From a virus, in IMG/VR virus record IMGVR_UViG_3300027852_000180, positions 1-22,359 of that record: DNA of 22,359 nt, one strand, 5' to 3'. Below are positions 1 to 7,715 of this stretch, piece by piece (the stretch's first letter is position 1; every line of letters starts with the position of its first letter). Under the pieces are notes generated by a model, which made no database searches, was not told where the DNA came from, and worked only from the letters and a program-made list of their open reading frames with translations. The translations under genes were made by a program, and so were the position numbers.

Positions 1-699
1 TGTCCGGCTATCGAGAGTGGCAACGTAGACCTCCTCCGAGAAGAGATCAGTGTTGGCTACGAAGAAAGCGTCCCGGGCGGAGTTCGCGACCCCGTTTATA
101 ATTGTCCGGGTTATAGCGTTAGCGTTCCGCCGGGTGATCTCTGTAAGGCCATTACGACCGGACGTCCTAGTTGTGCCTACAATCCGACGGCTGATCTGGG
201 AGGCGCTCTCGCCTTGAACCATACCGATCCTCACTGACCCGAGGATGCGGTCAAGGTCGGTCTGCGCTACTCCCTTGGCCCAATCCTTCAGAACCTTTCC
301 TTGGTACGGACGAGCGTTGACGAGCGCCTCAAGAAGGGGTGATCCGGGGAGGATCGTATCAAGGACTACCGGCGCGACTGTGTGGAGGAGGCCTTGGACA
401 AAAGCAGGCTCAGTCTTCGCCAGCTCCCTCATCTCCTTGACCCAAAGGTCTGTTACCTCGTCCCAAGCCCGGAGCCGGGTCGTTCGGATGGACCTCTCAA
501 GGAGCCTCAAGCGAATGAAGTTCTGTGTGGTCGGGCCATCCGGGAAACGCTTAGCTCTACGGGCGATCTGGGAAACAATATCAGCCTCGGTCTCGTCAAG
601 AATACGTTCTATGCTCTTCTGCATACCCTGGGAGAGGCGGAGCAGGAAGACTTGGTGACGCACCAGGGCGTCGAAGAACTCCTCGTTGACGGTGGCCAT
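1..699 (-). CDS. Phage head morphogenesis protein (SPP1 gp7/Mu gpF-like), C-terminus cut off by the window edge
   Basis: An open frame runs from an ATG at 699 to the window edge without a stop, so at least 233 residues are seen and the C-terminus is missing. The visible part is mostly helical and charged. It ends in a stretch around residues 150-230 (GMVQGESASQISRRI, then TRTIINGVANSARDAFF) that resembles the SPP1 gp7/Mu gpF minor head protein domain, where repeated Arg/Asn helices precede the conserved core. Such proteins sit inside the procapsid beside the portal and help head assembly or DNA ejection. The neighbours fit: terminase, portal and this gene lie in one same-strand run. The start follows the stop of the 74-residue gene after one base. 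The assignment rests on sequence style and gene order, not on a complete domain. Confidence 0.7.
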   Translation of the reverse strand, partial: MATVNEEFFDALVRHQVFLLRLSQGMQKSIERILDETEADIVSQIARRAKRFPDGPTTQNFIRLRLLERSIRTTRLRAWDEVTDLWVKEMRELAKTEPAFVQGLLHTVAPVVLDTILPGSPLLEALVNARPYQGKVLKDWAKGVAQTDLDRILGSVRIGMVQGESASQISRRIVGTTRTSGRNGLTEITRRNANAITRTIINGVANSARDAFFVANTDLFSEEVYVATLDSRT

Positions 700-700
700 A

Positions 701-925
701 TCAATTCCCAATCAATTTCGGTTCGACCGGGAGAAGGTTACAAGGCATTCCGATATCAATGTCAGCTTTCATCTTACCCTGCTTTTCAGGCCAGACTGAG
801 GCGAACCTCAACTCATCTACCCACTCAGGTCCATTCCCTGCGCGTCCGAAGTACCTGCCATTGCGTTCTATGACTACGAGTTTCTGGTATCTCTTCAAGG
901 GTCGATCCTTTCTAAACTTCGTCAA
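701..925 (-). CDS. Small hypothetical phage protein, 74 aa
   Basis: A short basic protein (MTKFRKDRPLKRYQKLVVIE at the N-terminus) with no family that I recognise. It has no membrane segment, signal peptide or Cys cluster. It overlaps the end of the upstream metallophosphoesterase gene by 14 bp, and its stop is one base from the start of the head-morphogenesis gene. It is therefore almost certainly co-transcribed and probably translationally coupled with both. The residues GRYFGRAGNGPEWVDEL look like a small beta fold, but this is only an impression. Its position between head genes suggests a structural or assembly accessory role; nothing in the sequence proves it. Confidence 0.6.
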   Translation of the reverse strand: MTKFRKDRPLKRYQKLVVIERNGRYFGRAGNGPEWVDELRFASVWPEKQGKMKADIDIGMPCNLLPVEPKLIGN

Positions 926-2183
926 GCATTTCTGGGGAGATATTGACTGTGCCTGTCTGTCCCCAACGGCTGTGGTAGGTTATACCTCGGGCCTCTCGAA
1001 GGGAACCCCACCCCCGGCGTGCTGCGTAGGCGTCCCTGGTAGCCAGCGTTGGGTGTTGTATGACCCGGGCACCTCTCGGTTCGACTTCAGTCGCATAGTG
1101 AAGGTGGCCAGTGTGGATATAGACTTTCTTTGCCTGACCCCACATCTCCCGAAACTCGTCTGCAAAGATCGCGGTTAGGTCCTCAGCGTTCTTCGGAGCC
1201 TTTCCCAAGGACTTGTAGTGACCGTGGTGGAACCCAACGAAGACGTCCCCGACCAGAACTGCATAGTATGGGCGCTCGTCTTCGACGACTGTGACCCGGG
1301 GCTCGTTCTCGAAGGCCACAATGAAGAGTTCGCGCAACCAGTTCGCTGCGATGATATCGTGGTTCCCCTCGGCGACGAGTAGGGTGACGGTCTCGTGATG
1401 AAGGAGGGCCTCGTTGACGACCCGGCGAGCGATCCTGATCGCGGTCTTGTTCATCTTACCGCGACGACCGTCGCTGTCCAATATATTACCCGACAGGGTC
1501 GTCACAGCCTCAAACTTATCATAGTGCATCCAGTCCCCGAGGAGGGCTACGATAGCGTTGGAGGCTGAAGGCGAGGCGTGGATCATAGTCGCCATTGCCT
1601 TCGTGAACATAACCTCAGCAATAGCAAGGTCCCAATCATCCCCAACTTCAGGAGCCCAAGACAAACCGCCGATATGGGCGTCCGATAGGACATACAGGTT
1701 GGTGAGGTCGGGCTGGTAGAGGAGAGCCTCAGTAGGGGTAGGTTCAATCCTGGTGATGTCTTCGGAGAGGGCCTCGGCCATCTCCTTCATATTATTTGCT
1801 GCTTCTTCCTCGCCGGGGGTCGTTATCTCCCACTGAGCCCTGATCTGCCCGTCGGCCCCTCGAAGGGTAGAGACCCTGACTGGTCGGGCGAGGGGATCGG
1901 CGAAGACGTCGTCCTCAAGTTGCGGCATCTCTTGTACGGAATATGAAGTAGGGGTTCCGTCCCGATCCAGCTGCGTCGAAACCTTGGTGATTTTCCGTCC
2001 CGACCCGGGCTTCCAGTTCGGGACTGCTCGATCTTTGTTGAGCTTCCCTTTTTCTACACAGCTCTTAATCCGCTTGTATACAGTGCGCTGTGATAGGCCA
2101 AGACGCTCAGCAAGGTCCTTGTAGGTCCCTTCGTTCGCCAGGTACTCATGAATAAAAACTTCCTCTGAGACCTTAGTCGGCAT
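912..2183 (-). CDS. Metallophosphoesterase with N-terminal helix-turn-helix domain
   Basis: A 423-residue protein with two parts. Residues about 5-45 form a helix-turn-helix (GTYKDLAERLGLSQRTVYKR), which suggests DNA binding. From about residue 155 there is a calcineurin-like metallophosphoesterase with its metal ligands in order: D168 and H170 in LSDAHIGG, G216-D217 in LLGDWMH, GNHD at 273-276, H319/H320/H322 in FHHGH, and GHLH at 359-362. Such enzymes use two metal ions to cut phosphodiesters or phosphomonoesters in nucleic acids or nucleotides. All ligands are present, so it should be active. The start at 2183 has a Shine-Dalgarno AAGGAA that overlaps the upstream stop. It lies among head genes, an odd place for a nuclease-like enzyme; a role in packaging, in DNA end processing or as a late regulator is inference. 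Confidence 0.85.
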   Translation of the reverse strand: MPTKVSEEVFIHEYLANEGTYKDLAERLGLSQRTVYKRIKSCVEKGKLNKDRAVPNWKPGSGRKITKVSTQLDRDGTPTSYSVQEMPQLEDDVFADPLARPVRVSTLRGADGQIRAQWEITTPGEEEAANNMKEMAEALSEDITRIEPTPTEALLYQPDLTNLYVLSDAHIGGLSWAPEVGDDWDLAIAEVMFTKAMATMIHASPSASNAIVALLGDWMHYDKFEAVTTLSGNILDSDGRRGKMNKTAIRIARRVVNEALLHHETVTLLVAEGNHDIIAANWLRELFIVAFENEPRVTVVEDERPYYAVLVGDVFVGFHHGHYKSLGKAPKNAEDLTAIFADEFREMWGQAKKVYIHTGHLHYATEVEPRGARVIQHPTLATRDAYAARRGWGSLREARGITYHSRWGQTGTVNISPEMLDEV

Positions 2184-2193
2184 AGGTTGTTCC

Positions 2194-2430
2194 TTAATGC
2201 TCGGGAGGGTTTAGAATGTCCTCTGCCATCGTTCTTAGACTTCTTTCGTCTTCGGAGTCAATACGATAGCACCAAGGGCAAGTTGGATGGTTAGGGTCAA
2301 AAAGGCCGTCGCAAAGACGAGCTCCCCTACAGACGAGGATATCTCCCCCGGGCTCAAGTATAGAGAGGGCTGAGTCCAGGGCCTCTTCAAGGAGACTAAG
2401 CGTCTCCTCCGTTGGTATTGGTGTCGTCAT
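2194..2430 (-). CDS. Small Cys-containing hypothetical protein, 78 aa, possible zinc site
   Basis: A 78-residue acidic protein of unknown family. Four cysteines (C34, C40, C51, C54) with H48 are arranged as C-x5-C ... H-x2-C-x2-C (CRGARLCDG and HPTCPWC), which could hold one zinc ion. The start at 2430 lies inside the end of the portal gene (35 bp overlap). The portal codons for its acidic tail are repeats of GAGGAC, so they also place Shine-Dalgarno-like GAGGA sequence just ahead of this ATG, and translation is probably coupled to the portal. It could be a head-joining or portal-associated accessory protein, but no homologue is recognised. Confidence 0.6.
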   Translation of the reverse strand: MTTPIPTEETLSLLEEALDSALSILEPGGDILVCRGARLCDGLFDPNHPTCPWCYRIDSEDERSLRTMAEDILNPPEH

Positions 2431-3898
2431 TCTCGTCCTCGTCCTCGTCCTCGTCGTCTACACCACGATCATCGCCCTCAATTAAGGGCTCTTCAGCCGC
2501 TATCAAAGCCATTTCTTCTTCGAAGTCGATCTCTGTGACGCCCTTCTTCTCCATAATCGAGTGAATCGTCTGGTTAGAAATTGGTGCGCCCATAGTCTTA
2601 GCTGTCATATACTCGGCGAGAGAACGGCTGTCCAGCTGGTCGTCAACAAAGTCAAGGTTCGGAGTAACCACTACTGAGGAAGGATCGGCCCCGACCCACT
2701 CAGCGGCGTGGCGCAGTGACCGTTCGAGGCCAGCGGCACCTGATAAAGCGACCGTTTGAAGGGTAGCCGTCCGAGATGAAACGCGAATGGCCAGAGCGTC
2801 GCCGCTCTCCTTCTGACGAGACGTGGAGTCAAGCAACTGACCGCCCTTCTGTCCAGCCTCGGCAAGGAGGTTCTCAATAGCGGTTCGTTGTTCAGATAGC
2901 CCTTCAGAAGACACCCCAATGTATTCGGCTGTTCCGCCCATAGGGAGATCAATCCGAGCCCCTGCACCAGTACGAAGAGCCTTGTCAGCGTCCTCAGAGA
3001 TAAAGCCTGAGGTGACCAGAGTATCCTGGCCCTGCATATAAAGGTTCTGTTGGTAGTCTGCTTCCGCCCGGTACGCGGAAATTGACAGATCAGCAAGGCC
3101 CTTGAGGGGAGGATCGTCCGGGCTTGGAATAATATCCTTGGAATTGATAAACACGAACGGAATAGAGCCCGGGACGTTACCTCCAATTGAAGGGGTCGCC
3201 ATAACAGCCTCGTTGAAGGTAGCGTTCGCCCCGGCGAAGACGCCGTATTTGTAAGCAGCAGCCTCTCCTTTGCCTTCGTTCTCTGTAGCGTCACCAAGCA
3301 AGAGGACGCGATAGCGCTCTTCCCAATCCCAAGTGAAGATATTCTTTCGAATGTTCCCGCTCTCGTTCAACACAACGAGGTTAAGGTTGCCCAGGCGAAG
3401 ATCGGAGCCAAGGGCGTCGTCCCAGTTAATGATAGCTTCAGCCTGGTACAGGGCGATGTAAGGCAGGACCTTTGCCGACGGAGAGGCCGGGAGGTCTACC
3501 AACAGCCCAAGACGACCAGCGACAAGCTGCTGCTCATTAATCCGACGAAGAAGCTGCTCAAGGCTCTCACCATTGGCCGTCGCGTTATCGCGCATAAACT
3601 CAAGCTGCTCTGGTAGCTCGATCACCGGAGGCTTCATATGCATGACGCCAAGAGCGCCTTCAACCGCGTCCGAGACAAACTCGTGGAAGATCGCTCTGTC
3701 CTTGTAGGCGTGATAAGCGTTGTATCCTACCGTGTTCACGTTCGGATAGCCGTCCTCCCGGTGAGCACCAGTAGGGGGCAGGTAGACTGTGGACTGGTCC
3801 TTGATAACCCGAGAGCCGCGATAGGTGTGACGCATAGTGATCCAGTCTTCAACGAACTCCGAGAAACTCGGATGCTTGTTGTTTACAGTGTCGGTCAT
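2396..3898 (-). CDS. Portal protein (DUF4055-type)
   Basis: A 500-residue protein directly downstream of the large terminase gene (3 bp gap), the usual place for a portal. The N-terminal half (WITMRHTYRGSRVIKDQSTV; LPPTGAHR; AYHAYKDRAIFHEFV) and the core around residues 130-165 (EQQLVAGRLGLLVDLPAS, PYIALYQAEAIINWDD) match the DUF4055 phage portal-like family in style and length. A portal forms the dodecameric ring at one capsid vertex, through which DNA is packaged and ejected and to which the neck attaches. The C-terminus is a strikingly acidic tail of Asp/Glu pairs followed by Asn/Thr/Gly. The family call comes from motif style and context; structural homology was not tested. Confidence 0.85.
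   Translation of the reverse strand: MTDTVNNKHPSFSEFVEDWITMRHTYRGSRVIKDQSTVYLPPTGAHREDGYPNVNTVGYNAYHAYKDRAIFHEFVSDAVEGALGVMHMKPPVIELPEQLEFMRDNATANGESLEQLLRRINEQQLVAGRLGLLVDLPASPSAKVLPYIALYQAEAIINWDDALGSDLRLGNLNLVVLNESGNIRKNIFTWDWEERYRVLLLGDATENEGKGEAAAYKYGVFAGANATFNEAVMATPSIGGNVPGSIPFVFINSKDIIPSPDDPPLKGLADLSISAYRAEADYQQNLYMQGQDTLVTSGFISEDADKALRTGAGARIDLPMGGTAEYIGVSSEGLSEQRTAIENLLAEAGQKGGQLLDSTSRQKESGDALAIRVSSRTATLQTVALSGAAGLERSLRHAAEWVGADPSSVVVTPNLDFVDDQLDSRSLAEYMTAKTMGAPISNQTIHSIMEKKGVTEIDFEEEMALIAAEEPLIEGDDRGVDDEDEDEDENDDTNTNGGDA
2432..2455 (-). repeat. Four tandem hexamers encoding the acidic portal tail
   Basis: Four perfect copies of CTCGTC (plus strand) lie end to end and encode Glu-Asp pairs at the C-terminus of the portal. 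On the coding strand they read GAGGAC and sit right before the ATG at 2430, so they also look like a row of Shine-Dalgarno sequences for the 78-residue gene. Such short tandem repeats can change copy number by slippage. Confidence 0.8.
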
Positions 3899-3901
3899 AC
3901 C

Positions 3902-5482
3902 TTACGTTCCTCTAGTCGTGCCACCGCCGGATTGACGCTCGGCGTGACGGACCATATATCGCGTTTCGTCGGCGATGTGGTCTTCAGTCTCTGTGTTGAC
4001 GTCGTCTTGGTCTTTGTCATCTCGCGTGAGGACCGGTACAGTCCGAAGGAATTGCTCACAATACTCGGTAATGAACAAACCCTTGTTCTCTCGCGGTTCG
4101 CCGTTCGGCCCCCGCTTGGAGGCCTTGAAGCGGGTCCGCATAGCGTTCCAGCCCTGTTTCCGAGAGCCTGGACGCTTATCGGCGCGGTGCCACATAGTCC
4201 CGTTGACCTGCTCGCCACTATCAAGTCGGACTTTCTTCGACATATCCGCAGCGATGCCGGTCCCGTTCTCGATATCATGGATCGAGCTATCGGCGACGCC
4301 GGGTTGTACTCTTCCGATGATGCCCCATAGCTTCTCACGTTCGCGAATACCTTTCGAGATATCTTTTGCAAGGGCCTTGATCCCCTCATTGGGTTCCCCG
4401 GTCCAACCATACCATTCCCTGACACGTATCAGGTCGCCCCGGATAGTAGACCGAACCGTCCCGTCCGGCAAGGTCAGGTCAGAGCCATCCGAATGTGCCC
4501 ACCAACCTACTGCGAAGGGCTTGGAGGAGCCCCAGTCAAACGAGCGATCTATCTTCCACGTGCTCGGAATCATGTCCCAGGGTATCTTCGGAAGAACGTG
4601 GACTGTGTCGTCCCATACGTCGTCAAACATTCCTCCAGCAACGATGTTCCAGTCACCCTCCATCCACGCCTTGAGCTCCGCCTCAGATCGCGCCGAAGAC
4701 CGGAGCCTGTTGACGTAGCTGGGGTCAGCCGATAGCAGGACCTTGTTCTCTACGAGCTTGCCTCGGAAAACCGCCCGGTTGGGCTGCGGGTTGCCGTCCT
4801 TGTCCTCCAGGTTCTTCAACAGCTGGTAAGGTTTGTTAGCCGGTATAGGCAGGTGGAAGTACGACTTCACTGCGTTATGGCCTGGGCCGTAGGGGTTCGT
4901 GGTCGAGCGAATACGGATCGGCATTCCAGGTACAGGAGAACGCGAACAAGACTTCATCTTGTGGTAACCGTTCATATCTGGCCAGGTGGTGAGCTCTTCC
5001 CAAGCCATCCAAGGGTAGGCGTGGCCGTGGTAGGCCCAATAGTCGGCGATCCGTAGGAAGTGCCTGAACAGGAGCTTCTCCCCGTCCAGGAAGGACCACT
5101 CAGACTTTGATTCATTGAACTTGGCTTCCGGGTAGAACATAGGAAACCATTTCTTGCTCTTCTCGATAACGTCTTGGAGCTCGGGATAGGTACGACGGAA
5201 CAAGATACCACGCCACTCCCGGCCCCAGCCTTTGTCTACGTCCCGAGTGAAGTCAAAAAGGAGGGCGTCAGTCTTACCTGGACCTCGCGTCCCTTCGTAC
5301 AAGACCTCGGTCGTGTTACACCGGAGGAAGTTCCGTTGAGAGCCGTCGAGCGGTGCCCAGTCGCACTTGGTAGGCTTAGCCCCAGGAGTAGATTGGACAA
5401 AGGCTCGGAGACCCTCGTCCGTCATACGCCAGCTGTAGATGCCGTGCGTTTGGTCTATGGCGCTCTGTAGGGCGGCGCTCAC
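3902..5482 (-). CDS. terL: Terminase large subunit
   Basis: A 526-residue packaging motor and nuclease. Walker A is GTRGPGKT at residues 64-71, and a Walker B-like WMAWEEL with the catalytic glutamates lies at about 158-164. The C-terminal RNase H-like nuclease domain has plausible metal carboxylates D316 (RSFDWGSSKPF), D398 (GVADSS) and D501/D505 (EDHIADETRYM). The protein pumps DNA into the procapsid through the portal and cuts concatemers. The length is normal for the family. The start at 5482 overlaps the terS stop by 4 bp (ATGA), which argues for coupled translation of the two subunits. The packaging strategy (pac, cos or terminal repeats) cannot be read from this. Confidence 0.93.
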   Translation of the reverse strand: MSAALQSAIDQTHGIYSWRMTDEGLRAFVQSTPGAKPTKCDWAPLDGSQRNFLRCNTTEVLYEGTRGPGKTDALLFDFTRDVDKGWGREWRGILFRRTYPELQDVIEKSKKWFPMFYPEAKFNESKSEWSFLDGEKLLFRHFLRIADYWAYHGHAYPWMAWEELTTWPDMNGYHKMKSCSRSPVPGMPIRIRSTTNPYGPGHNAVKSYFHLPIPANKPYQLLKNLEDKDGNPQPNRAVFRGKLVENKVLLSADPSYVNRLRSSARSEAELKAWMEGDWNIVAGGMFDDVWDDTVHVLPKIPWDMIPSTWKIDRSFDWGSSKPFAVGWWAHSDGSDLTLPDGTVRSTIRGDLIRVREWYGWTGEPNEGIKALAKDISKGIREREKLWGIIGRVQPGVADSSIHDIENGTGIAADMSKKVRLDSGEQVNGTMWHRADKRPGSRKQGWNAMRTRFKASKRGPNGEPRENKGLFITEYCEQFLRTVPVLTRDDKDQDDVNTETEDHIADETRYMVRHAERQSGGGTTRGT

Positions 5483-6216
5483 TCCTCAATCTCCTGTTGC
5501 TTGGCCTTGTCAATAGCATCGCCGAGGCCAACCGTGTTCTCAGGCAAGTCTGGGTACTCGTAGTTATCAGCCCAATCCTGAAGCTCCTCGTCAGTGGCGG
5601 GGGTCTCGGGCAGAGCGATAACGCCTCCTGCCCCGGTGACGTTGAGGTCTTTCTTCTCGTTGTACTCAGGCATACGACGACGAAGCTCGCTCATTAAGAG
5701 GTTGCTGTCCTTCTCCATGACAACTGCGACAACTGTATCCTTATCAGGTCCGCCGATTATCGGCTTTGGCAGACCCTCAAGAACGCGACGCTGAAGCTCG
5801 TTGAAGATGATCTTGTTATAGTGTTCGCGAGCCTCGTCCACAGCTTCCTGAAACTCTGGCTCCCGCTCCATGTGGTCATAGACCGTCGAGGGTACGACCC
5901 CGGACGCCCGAGCTGCGGTCGGGATTGACTGGCCCATACGAAGCATAGCGAGGCAACGACCCTTTGCAGCGTCGTCAAACTTCGTCGGGATACGGCGCTC
6001 CTTGATCTGCGGTCTCCAAGAGCCCCATCCACCTACAGGCTCTGTGATCGGATCGTCGTCGCCTACAACACCACCATAGATCGGGGCGTCATATTCGTCG
6101 TTCCAATCGTCCGGCTGATACATCTTGTCCTGACGGTCCCGGCGCTCTTGTAGCTTCCGAGCCGCCTCGGCTGCGATAGCCTCTTCCTGATCCTTGGTGA
6201 GTTTCTTCTTTGCCAC
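5479..6216 (-). CDS. terS: Terminase small subunit
   Basis: A 245-residue protein just upstream of terL. A helix-turn-helix at about residues 85-108 (MLRMGQSIPTAARASGVVPS) is followed by a helical oligomerisation stretch ending near EYNEKKD, the layout of terminase small subunits that recognise the packaging site and hand DNA to TerL. The N-terminus is a Lys/Glu-rich coiled-coil-like helix and the C-terminus is acidic (probable TerL contact). It starts with GTG (6214-6216) behind a GGAG about 10 bases upstream. It is the first gene after the large non-coding region, and a good sigma-70-like promoter lies about 70 bp upstream, so it probably opens the packaging/head operon. Confidence 0.85.
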   Translation of the reverse strand: MAKKKLTKDQEEAIAAEAARKLQERRDRQDKMYQPDDWNDEYDAPIYGGVVGDDDPITEPVGGWGSWRPQIKERRIPTKFDDAAKGRCLAMLRMGQSIPTAARASGVVPSTVYDHMEREPEFQEAVDEAREHYNKIIFNELQRRVLEGLPKPIIGGPDKDTVVAVVMEKDSNLLMSELRRRMPEYNEKKDLNVTGAGGVIALPETPATDEELQDWADNYEYPDLPENTVGLGDAIDKAKQQEIEE

Positions 6217-6287
6217 TGTATCTTGCTCCGTGGTGGTCTCTCGCGCCTACGCTCGCGAAGAGCCTCCGATTGTTTCGACGTGATCAG

Positions 6288-6316
6288 AGCATAGAGGCAG
6301 TTGGAACAAGGGTCAA
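6288..6316 (-). promoter_or_regulatory. Sigma-70-like promoter for the packaging and head genes
   Basis: On the minus strand TTGACC (-35; plus-strand 6311-6316) is followed by exactly 17 bases and TATGCT (-10; 6288-6293). It points at terS, whose GTG is about 70 bases downstream. It matches 5 of 6 consensus bases at -35 and 4 of 6 at -10, with ideal spacing, in a non-coding region. It was found by eye only. Confidence 0.65.
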
Positions 6317-6334
6317 GCCCACAACAAACTCTCT

Positions 6335-6361
6335 TCATGTGTTCATATGATTCATACGATC
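6335..6361 (+). repeat. Control-region repeat, copy 1
   Basis: TCATGTGTTCAT, five bases, then TCATACGATC. It shares both half-motifs with two further copies in the same non-coding region, and TCATATGA inside it is itself palindromic. It lies just upstream of the terS promoter, so it could be an operator or activator site; this role is inference. Confidence 0.7.
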
Positions 6362-6480
6362 CCAACTACAATCGAATGAAGTCATTTGGTCCATTTCTAT
6401 TGTGTTTTCATTACTTCTTTACTTCTTACTTAAAAATAGTCAGAGATATACTATACATGAAGACTACGGAACTGAAAGCG

Positions 6481-6505
6481 GATCGTATGACGCATGAACA
6501 CATGA
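6481..6505 (-). repeat. Control-region repeat, copy 2 (inverted)
   Basis: On the minus strand it reads TCATGTGTTCAT, GCG, then TCATACGATC. It is almost the same as copy 1 but in the opposite direction, about 120 bp away, so copies 1 and 2 form a long-spaced inverted repeat. Confidence 0.7.
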
Positions 6506-6532
6506 GCCTTCCCACTTCCTTGGGCTTACAGA

Positions 6533-6550
6533 TCATGTGATCATACGATC
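6533..6550 (+). repeat. Control-region repeat, copy 3 (compact)
   Basis: TCATGTG followed at once by ATCATACGATC, then CC as in copy 1. It is the short form of the same element with the linker missing, in the same orientation as copy 1. Its first part GATCATGTGATC is a near-perfect palindrome. Confidence 0.65.
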
Positions 6551-6575
6551 CCAGCCCTAAATCCTATCATATGGG

Positions 6576-6605
6576 TAAAAAGAGAGGCGACCCGGAAGCC
6601 GCCTC
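6576..6605 (-). terminator. Rho-independent terminator after the exonuclease gene
   Basis: On the minus strand GAGGCG (6600-6605) pairs with CGCCTC (6584-6589) around a 10-base loop and is followed by TCTTTTT. It begins about 30 bases after the exonuclease stop codon at 6634. A GC-rich stem with an immediate T-run in the right direction makes this a convincing end of the right-hand transcript. Confidence 0.8.
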
Positions 6606-6633
6606 AATTCGGTTATACCGAGCCCAATAGAGC

Positions 6634-7206
6634 TTAAGTCGAGCGCTCAATCTCGCTTAACCCGGTGAAAAGGGCCTCGGATATTCCCTGGACGTCGAGC
6701 GTCTGAGCATAACAGTCGGCTATCGCTTCATGAGGGTCTTTGCTTGCGGTAGACTGCCAATGCGAGCCAGACTCAATAGCGTAAACCCACTTCAGAGTTC
6801 GAAGGTCTAGCCAGTTTCGGAAGGAGCCGACTGCCCCTTCTTCCCCATGCCGCTTCGCAAAGGCTTCCATCTGAATACAGTCAAAACTCGGCGAGTTTGC
6901 GAAGATATATTGGACGCCGAGATTGTCTAGTAATTCCCTAATCATATCCATTGCCATCGCCGGGGAGTAAACTACGGAGGACTCATGGCGGTTGTAGCCT
7001 CGCTCCCGGTGCCACTGGATAGTCTCCGGATCGACGGATGCCCCAGCCAGCAATTCTGCCGTTACGTCCACTTCGAGGGAGACGGCGACGAGGGTCTTCC
7101 AAGTTCCAAATTCAAATATTTGAAGGCCAATCTGATAGATTGCGGAGCCTGTTTCGGTCCCGAGGGTTTCAATATCCAGCTGCGCATAGGGTATTTTCAT
7201 ATTCAT
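6634..7206 (-). CDS. 3'-5' exonuclease of the DEDD (RNase T/Rv2179c-like) superfamily
   Basis: A protein of about 190 residues. The first catalytic motif is LDIETLGT (D11 and E13, counting from the chosen start), the second is FANSPSFDC, and the third is HEAIADCYAQ near the C-terminus with the spacing of a DEDDh active site. These match the Rv2179c-like or RNase T-like exonucleases that many phages carry, which trim RNA or single-stranded DNA ends. The start at 7206 is chosen because AAAGGAAC lies about 9 bases upstream and just after the stop of the previous gene; an in-frame ATG at 7242 would sit inside that gene. It is the last gene before the terminator at 6576-6605. The substrate cannot be decided from sequence. 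Confidence 0.8.
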   Translation of the reverse strand: MNMKIPYAQLDIETLGTETGSAIYQIGLQIFEFGTWKTLVAVSLEVDVTAELLAGASVDPETIQWHRERGYNRHESSVVYSPAMAMDMIRELLDNLGVQYIFANSPSFDCIQMEAFAKRHGEEGAVGSFRNWLDLRTLKWVYAIESGSHWQSTASKDPHEAIADCYAQTLDVQGISEALFTGLSEIERST

Positions 7207-7217
7207 TTCTTGTTCCT

Positions 7218-7715
7218 TTAAAGTTTGAAGGCTGTGCGCCACTCATCTGAGTTTAGTTGTTTTGATACAACATTCGGTATTGCGAGGGCGATCTTCGGAT
7301 TGACCGGCTTTTGGCCGGGATCAAGGTGCTCTAAGTAGCATTTCCATCGGTCAGAACAAGCACGGATGATAGAGCCGACCTTCCCAACTTTCGCCCCCTC
7401 CCGGAACATTGGCCACGGAAGTTCGTGGAGGCGGCTGAGGTCTATCTGTAGGAACTCTTCCACTTCGAATTCCATTGCCCCGATCCGAGGGAGATTTTCA
7501 ATCCGGTCTAAGCAATAGCCTTTCAACCAAACAGTACCGAGCTGGTGCCGGTGCTTCTCGTAACCCGGGAGGAGGGACCTATCTTGCCACAGCCTTCCGT
7601 CGGGGTCGCCGAACGTAATACAAAGACTGTTGTCAATTATGGCCGCACTTGCTTTCCCTATATCGACCGTTGAAGCGATTAAGATGTTCTCACGAGCTAC
7701 GATAACGGTGAGCAT
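7218..7715 (-). CDS. Hypothetical protein, 165 aa
   Basis: I recognise no family. The protein starts with a hydrophobic beta-like stretch (MLTVIVARENILIAS), then ITFGDPDGRLW, and has a Trp/Pro-rich middle and a basic C-terminal third (SIIRACSDRWKCYLEHL). It has no transmembrane segment or signal peptide. The start overlaps the upstream stop as TAATG and has a strong Shine-Dalgarno GGAGGA, so the gene is clearly translated as part of the operon. Confidence 0.65.
   Translation of the reverse strand: MLTVIVARENILIASTVDIGKASAAIIDNSLCITFGDPDGRLWQDRSLLPGYEKHRHQLGTVWLKGYCLDRIENLPRIGAMEFEVEEFLQIDLSRLHELPWPMFREGAKVGKVGSIIRACSDRWKCYLEHLDPGQKPVNPKIALAIPNVVSKQLNSDEWRTAFKL

Larger units (their letters stand above)
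6217..6633. other. Non-coding control region between the accessory genes and the packaging genes
   Basis: This is the longest stretch without a supported gene (417 bp), and its middle is clearly AT-richer than the genes. It holds, from high to low coordinates, a rho-independent terminator, three copies of a TCATGTG/TCATACGATC element and a strong minus-strand promoter. A second, weaker minus-strand promoter may exist near 6447-6460 (TATAGT as -10). Open frames that cross it on either strand have no ribosome site or protein-like composition. It may be the switch between early/middle and late transcription, or an origin region; neither is proven. Confidence 0.6.

Noticed and set aside
3638-4718. 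Long plus-strand open frames of 230 and 247 residues opposite portal and terL
   Set aside because: They lie antisense to two well-supported genes with full catalytic or structural motifs, have low-complexity Arg/Ser-rich composition and lack ribosome sites.
6063-6365. Minus-strand frame with a Cys-rich start (MKRVCCGLDPCSNC)
   Set aside because: It runs out of frame into terS, the terS promoter lies inside it and there is no ribosome site. The Cys cluster is curious but not enough.
6301-6540. Plus-strand open frame crossing the control region, and a possible TTACTT-17-TACTAT plus-strand promoter
   Set aside because: The only later ATG would be nearly leaderless and the peptide has no recognisable features; the repeats and terminator explain the region better.
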